A DNA stretch of 15,045 nt from Rhizobiales bacterium UBA3584 (GTDB lineage Bacteria > Pseudomonadota > Alphaproteobacteria > Rhizobiales > Devosiaceae). The DNA lies in the NCBI GenBank assembly GCA_002375765.1, contig DFMV01000027.1, positions 1 to 15,045 of the forward strand. Direction: 5' to 3'. The position numbers and the translations under genes were made by a program. Positions 13,220-15,045 of the stretch are shown piece by piece (the first letter of the stretch is position 1; each line of letters opens with the position of its first letter). The notes under the pieces were generated by a model. It made no database searches. It had not been told where the DNA came from and saw only the letters and a program-made list of their open reading frames with translations.

Positions 13220-13657
13220 TCACATCTCGGTTCGTTCGGTCAGAAGCAGCGCGTCCTCTATATCCACACCGAGATACCGCACCGTGTTCTCGATCTTGGT
13301 GTGTTCGAGCAATATCTGAATGGCGCGTAGGTTGCCGGTTGCCTTGTAGATCATGGCCGCTTTCGTTCTTCGCAACGAGTGCGCGCCAAAGTCCGATGAT
13401 CGAAGCCCGATCGCCGTGACCCATTCATTTACCAGATGGGCATACTGCCATATGCTCATGTGGTGCGAGTGGTCGACCCGACTTGGGAAGGAGTGGTCAT
13501 AGATGGTGCTGCCGCGTCTCTCGAGCCACGCCAATAGGCTGGCACGCACATCGCGGCTCATTTCGAATTGGACGGGACGTCCGGTCTTTTGTTGAACAAC
13601 CGCCGCCCTTGTTCGAATTTCCGGCTCCGAGCGCGAAACGGGAGCCAGTTTGGATGC
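13220..13657 (-). pseudogene. 3' part of a tyrosine recombinase gene (N-terminal half missing)
   Basis: The recognisable frame runs from about 13657, with E-I-R-T-R-A-A-V-V-Q-Q-K-T-G-R-P-V-Q-F-E upstream of the first ATG (13561), to T-E-R-T-E-M at the stop. It contains the H-S-L-R-R-T box, the L-L-E-H-T-K-I-E-N-T-V-R-Y box with the catalytic histidine and tyrosine, and the C-terminal V-D-I-E-D-A-L-L-L motif of a compact integrase family common in Alphaproteobacteria (about 190-210 residues). The first catalytic arginine and the whole N-terminal domain are missing. The glycine normally before the second histidine is glutamate. The fragment starts within about 45 bases of the glycerate kinase stop, so truncation probably happened at an island boundary. 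A short 113-residue product from 13561 would lack the catalytic arginine. Confidence 0.78.
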
Positions 13658-13699
13658 TGCTTGCGCAAGAGACCCGTCGGACTCGTCGCTGGCTCTTAT

Positions 13700-14965
13700 C
13701 TAGCGAATAAGGATTGCCCTAAAGTCATTGATATTGGTTCCGGTGGGCCCTGGCACAAACAAGTCTCCGCAGGCGTCAAAAGCTGACCACGCATCATGTC
13801 GAGCCAACAGGGATTTGGGGTCGACACCCGCCTGGCGCATCCGGCCAAGGCTTTGCCCGTCAGCAAACGCGCCGGCATTGTCCTCGGACCCGTCGATACC
13901 GTCCGTATCCGCTGCCAGCGCGGTGATCCCGGAAACGCCTTCGAGCGCGCACGCCAGGGACAACAGAAACTCACTGTTGCGCCCGCCCTTGCCCGCCGGT
14001 CCATTGCCAATGGTGACCGTTGTTTCGCCGCCCGACAAGATGATCACCGGCTTGGTGAACGGCCGATTGCACCTGGCGATCTCGCGCGCGATTGCGGCGT
14101 GAACCTTGCCCACTTCGCGCGCCTCGCCCTCGATGGCATCCGAAAGGATCGCCGCGTCGATGCCGTGCGCCCTGGCAGCCTGCGCCGCTGCCTCAAGCGA
14201 TACGCCCGCCGAGGCGATGACATGAACGCTATTGCGCGCAAATATCTGATCGGCCGGATCGGGTGTTTCCGCGCCCGCCGTCAGATGCGCAATGACCGCG
14301 TCGGGCAACACCATGCCATAATCGCGCACGATGGCCAGCGCATCGGCCGCGCTGCCTGTGCTGGGCACCGTCGGACCCGAGGCGACCATGGCCGGATCGT
14401 CGCCTGCCACATCGGAAACAATCAGGCTAACCACCCGTGCCGGATGCGCCGCCGCTGCCAGCCTGCCTCCCTTTATGCCAGAGACATGCTTGCGCACCAC
14501 ATTCATCGCCGCGATCGGCGCGCCCGACGTCAGCAGGGCCCGGTTTACGACAACCTCGTCCTCAAAGGAGAGATCGCCCGCCGGACAGGGCAGAAGCGAG
14601 GAGCCCCCGCCCGAGATGAGGGCGACAACCAGATCGTCTTCGGTGAGCCCTTTGACAGCATCGAACAAGGCCGCGCTCGCCGCAACGCCCGCACGGTCGG
14701 GCACCGGATGGGCGGCCTGCATCACCTTGATCGCCTGCGTACGAGCAACCGGACCATGCCTGTCGACGACAACGCCTTCCGCCGGGCCTTCCCAAAGATC
14801 TTCGAATGCGGCCGCCATCTGGCTCGCAGCCTTTCCTGCGCCCACGACAATAGTCTTTCCCCTCGGCCGTTCGGGCAAATGCGCGGCGATCGCCGCCCTT
14901 GGGTCCGCTGCTTTGACCGCTGCCTCAAACAAGGAAACCAAACGATCTCGATCCGAACTGGCCAA
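13700..14965 (-). CDS. gckA: Glycerate 2-kinase, MOFRL family
   Basis: The 421-residue product has the usual length for this family and starts with TTG at 14965, six bases after AAAGGA; no in-frame ATG exists upstream before a stop. Recognisable segments are V-G-A-G-K-A-A-S (41-48, Lys45), S-G-G-G-S-S-L-L (118-125), N-V-V-R-K-H-V-S-G-I-K-G-G-R (155-168) and S-G-G-E-T-T-V. The C-terminal MOFRL domain has A-D-T-D-G-I-D-G and a final G-P-T-G-T-N-x-N-D. The enzyme phosphorylates D-glycerate to 2-phosphoglycerate in the cytoplasm, feeding glycerate from tartronate, glyoxylate or serine pathways into central metabolism. Related proteins are often misnamed hydroxypyruvate reductase (ttuD). It is intact, unlike the decayed DNA just downstream, and probably belongs to the core chromosome. 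Confidence 0.92.
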   Translation of the reverse strand: MASSDRDRLVSLFEAAVKAADPRAAIAAHLPERPRGKTIVVGAGKAASQMAAAFEDLWEGPAEGVVVDRHGPVARTQAIKVMQAAHPVPDRAGVAASAALFDAVKGLTEDDLVVALISGGGSSLLPCPAGDLSFEDEVVVNRALLTSGAPIAAMNVVRKHVSGIKGGRLAAAAHPARVVSLIVSDVAGDDPAMVASGPTVPSTGSAADALAIVRDYGMVLPDAVIAHLTAGAETPDPADQIFARNSVHVIASAGVSLEAAAQAARAHGIDAAILSDAIEGEAREVGKVHAAIAREIARCNRPFTKPVIILSGGETTVTIGNGPAGKGGRNSEFLLSLACALEGVSGITALAADTDGIDGSEDNAGAFADGQSLGRMRQAGVDPKSLLARHDAWSAFDACGDLFVPGPTGTNINDFRAILIR

Positions 14966-15022
14966 TGCAAATCCTTTAATTTGAGATCGAACAATCGTGT
15001 CTCGAGAATCGAAATGCCTAAT

Positions 15023-15045
15023 CTAGGTCGTGTTGACAAAGTGGA
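15023..15045 (+). mobile_element. Possible left end of an IS5-like insertion sequence, cut by the window edge
   Basis: The window ends with CTAG followed by GTCGTGTTGACAAAGTGGA. A GTGTTGACAAA-type end next to a CTAG tetranucleotide recalls IS5-family termini, but only about 20 bases are visible. The same bases could be the -35 region of a rightward gene. Confidence 0.22.

Noticed and set aside
14331..14984. A 217-codon open frame on the plus strand
   Set aside because: It is antisense to the glycerate kinase; its Ser/Ala/Pro-rich translation is typical of a shadow frame.
1..15045. CRISPR arrays, tRNA and rRNA genes
   Set aside because: No regularly spaced repeats with variable spacers and no cloverleaf or rRNA-like sequence were recognised on either strand.

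Overview
The window looks like a genomic-island stretch from a GC-rich alphaproteobacterium. Hyphomicrobiales is likely, and the Devosia/Pelagibacterium side of that order is a guess. The evidence is the GC-rich codon use, the protein style of the core genes and the mix of tyrosine recombinases. The left edge holds the first 21 codons of a cysD-like sulfate adenylyltransferase gene. The right end holds a complete MOFRL-type glycerate 2-kinase. Between these two housekeeping genes lies accessory DNA. I see no tRNA, rRNA or CRISPR array.

Layout. (1) 66-532: no convincing gene apart from a possible cysD promoter. (2) 533-1711 (-): a phage-type tyrosine recombinase, with a 17-bp direct repeat placed over its predicted promoter. 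(3) 2055-3011 (-): an unfamiliar protein with a helix-turn-helix-like segment. It is divergent from a three-frame cluster at 3053-4981 (+), and a perfect 16-bp palindrome lies in the gap. The cluster encodes a small unknown protein, a ParA/MinD-like ATPase with a degenerate Walker A, and a basic unknown protein. The last two frames are joined by what looks like a -1 frameshift cassette: slippery G_GGT_TTT, a 5-nt spacer and a 9-bp all-GC hairpin containing the stop codon. (4) 4995-9049 (-): a three-gene unit read from a good sigma70-like promoter near 9463-9490. In transcription order it encodes a PD-(D/E)XK-like protein with an AT-hook, a soluble FtsH-like AAA+/M41 zinc metalloprotease, and a Cre-like tyrosine recombinase whose start overlaps the protease stop (ATGA). 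(5) 9935-12540 (+): a Wzz-type polysaccharide co-polymerase, a small exported DUF2147-like protein and a small lipoprotein, which together look like a cell-surface cluster. (6) 12541-13699: decayed DNA with a LysR-family C-terminal pseudogene and the 3' part of another tyrosine recombinase, which abuts the glycerate kinase stop codon.

The nuclease-like/AT-hook + soluble FtsH-like protease + Cre-like recombinase operon is the strongest candidate for an undescribed system. A DNA-binding or DNA-cutting protein, an unfolding protease and a recombinase made from one transcript could form a self-regulated mobility, element-maintenance or defence module. The protease could control the amount of the nuclease or the recombinase. 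This is inference, since only the domain motifs and the operon structure are visible here. The second notable item is the candidate programmed frameshift in the ParA-like gene.
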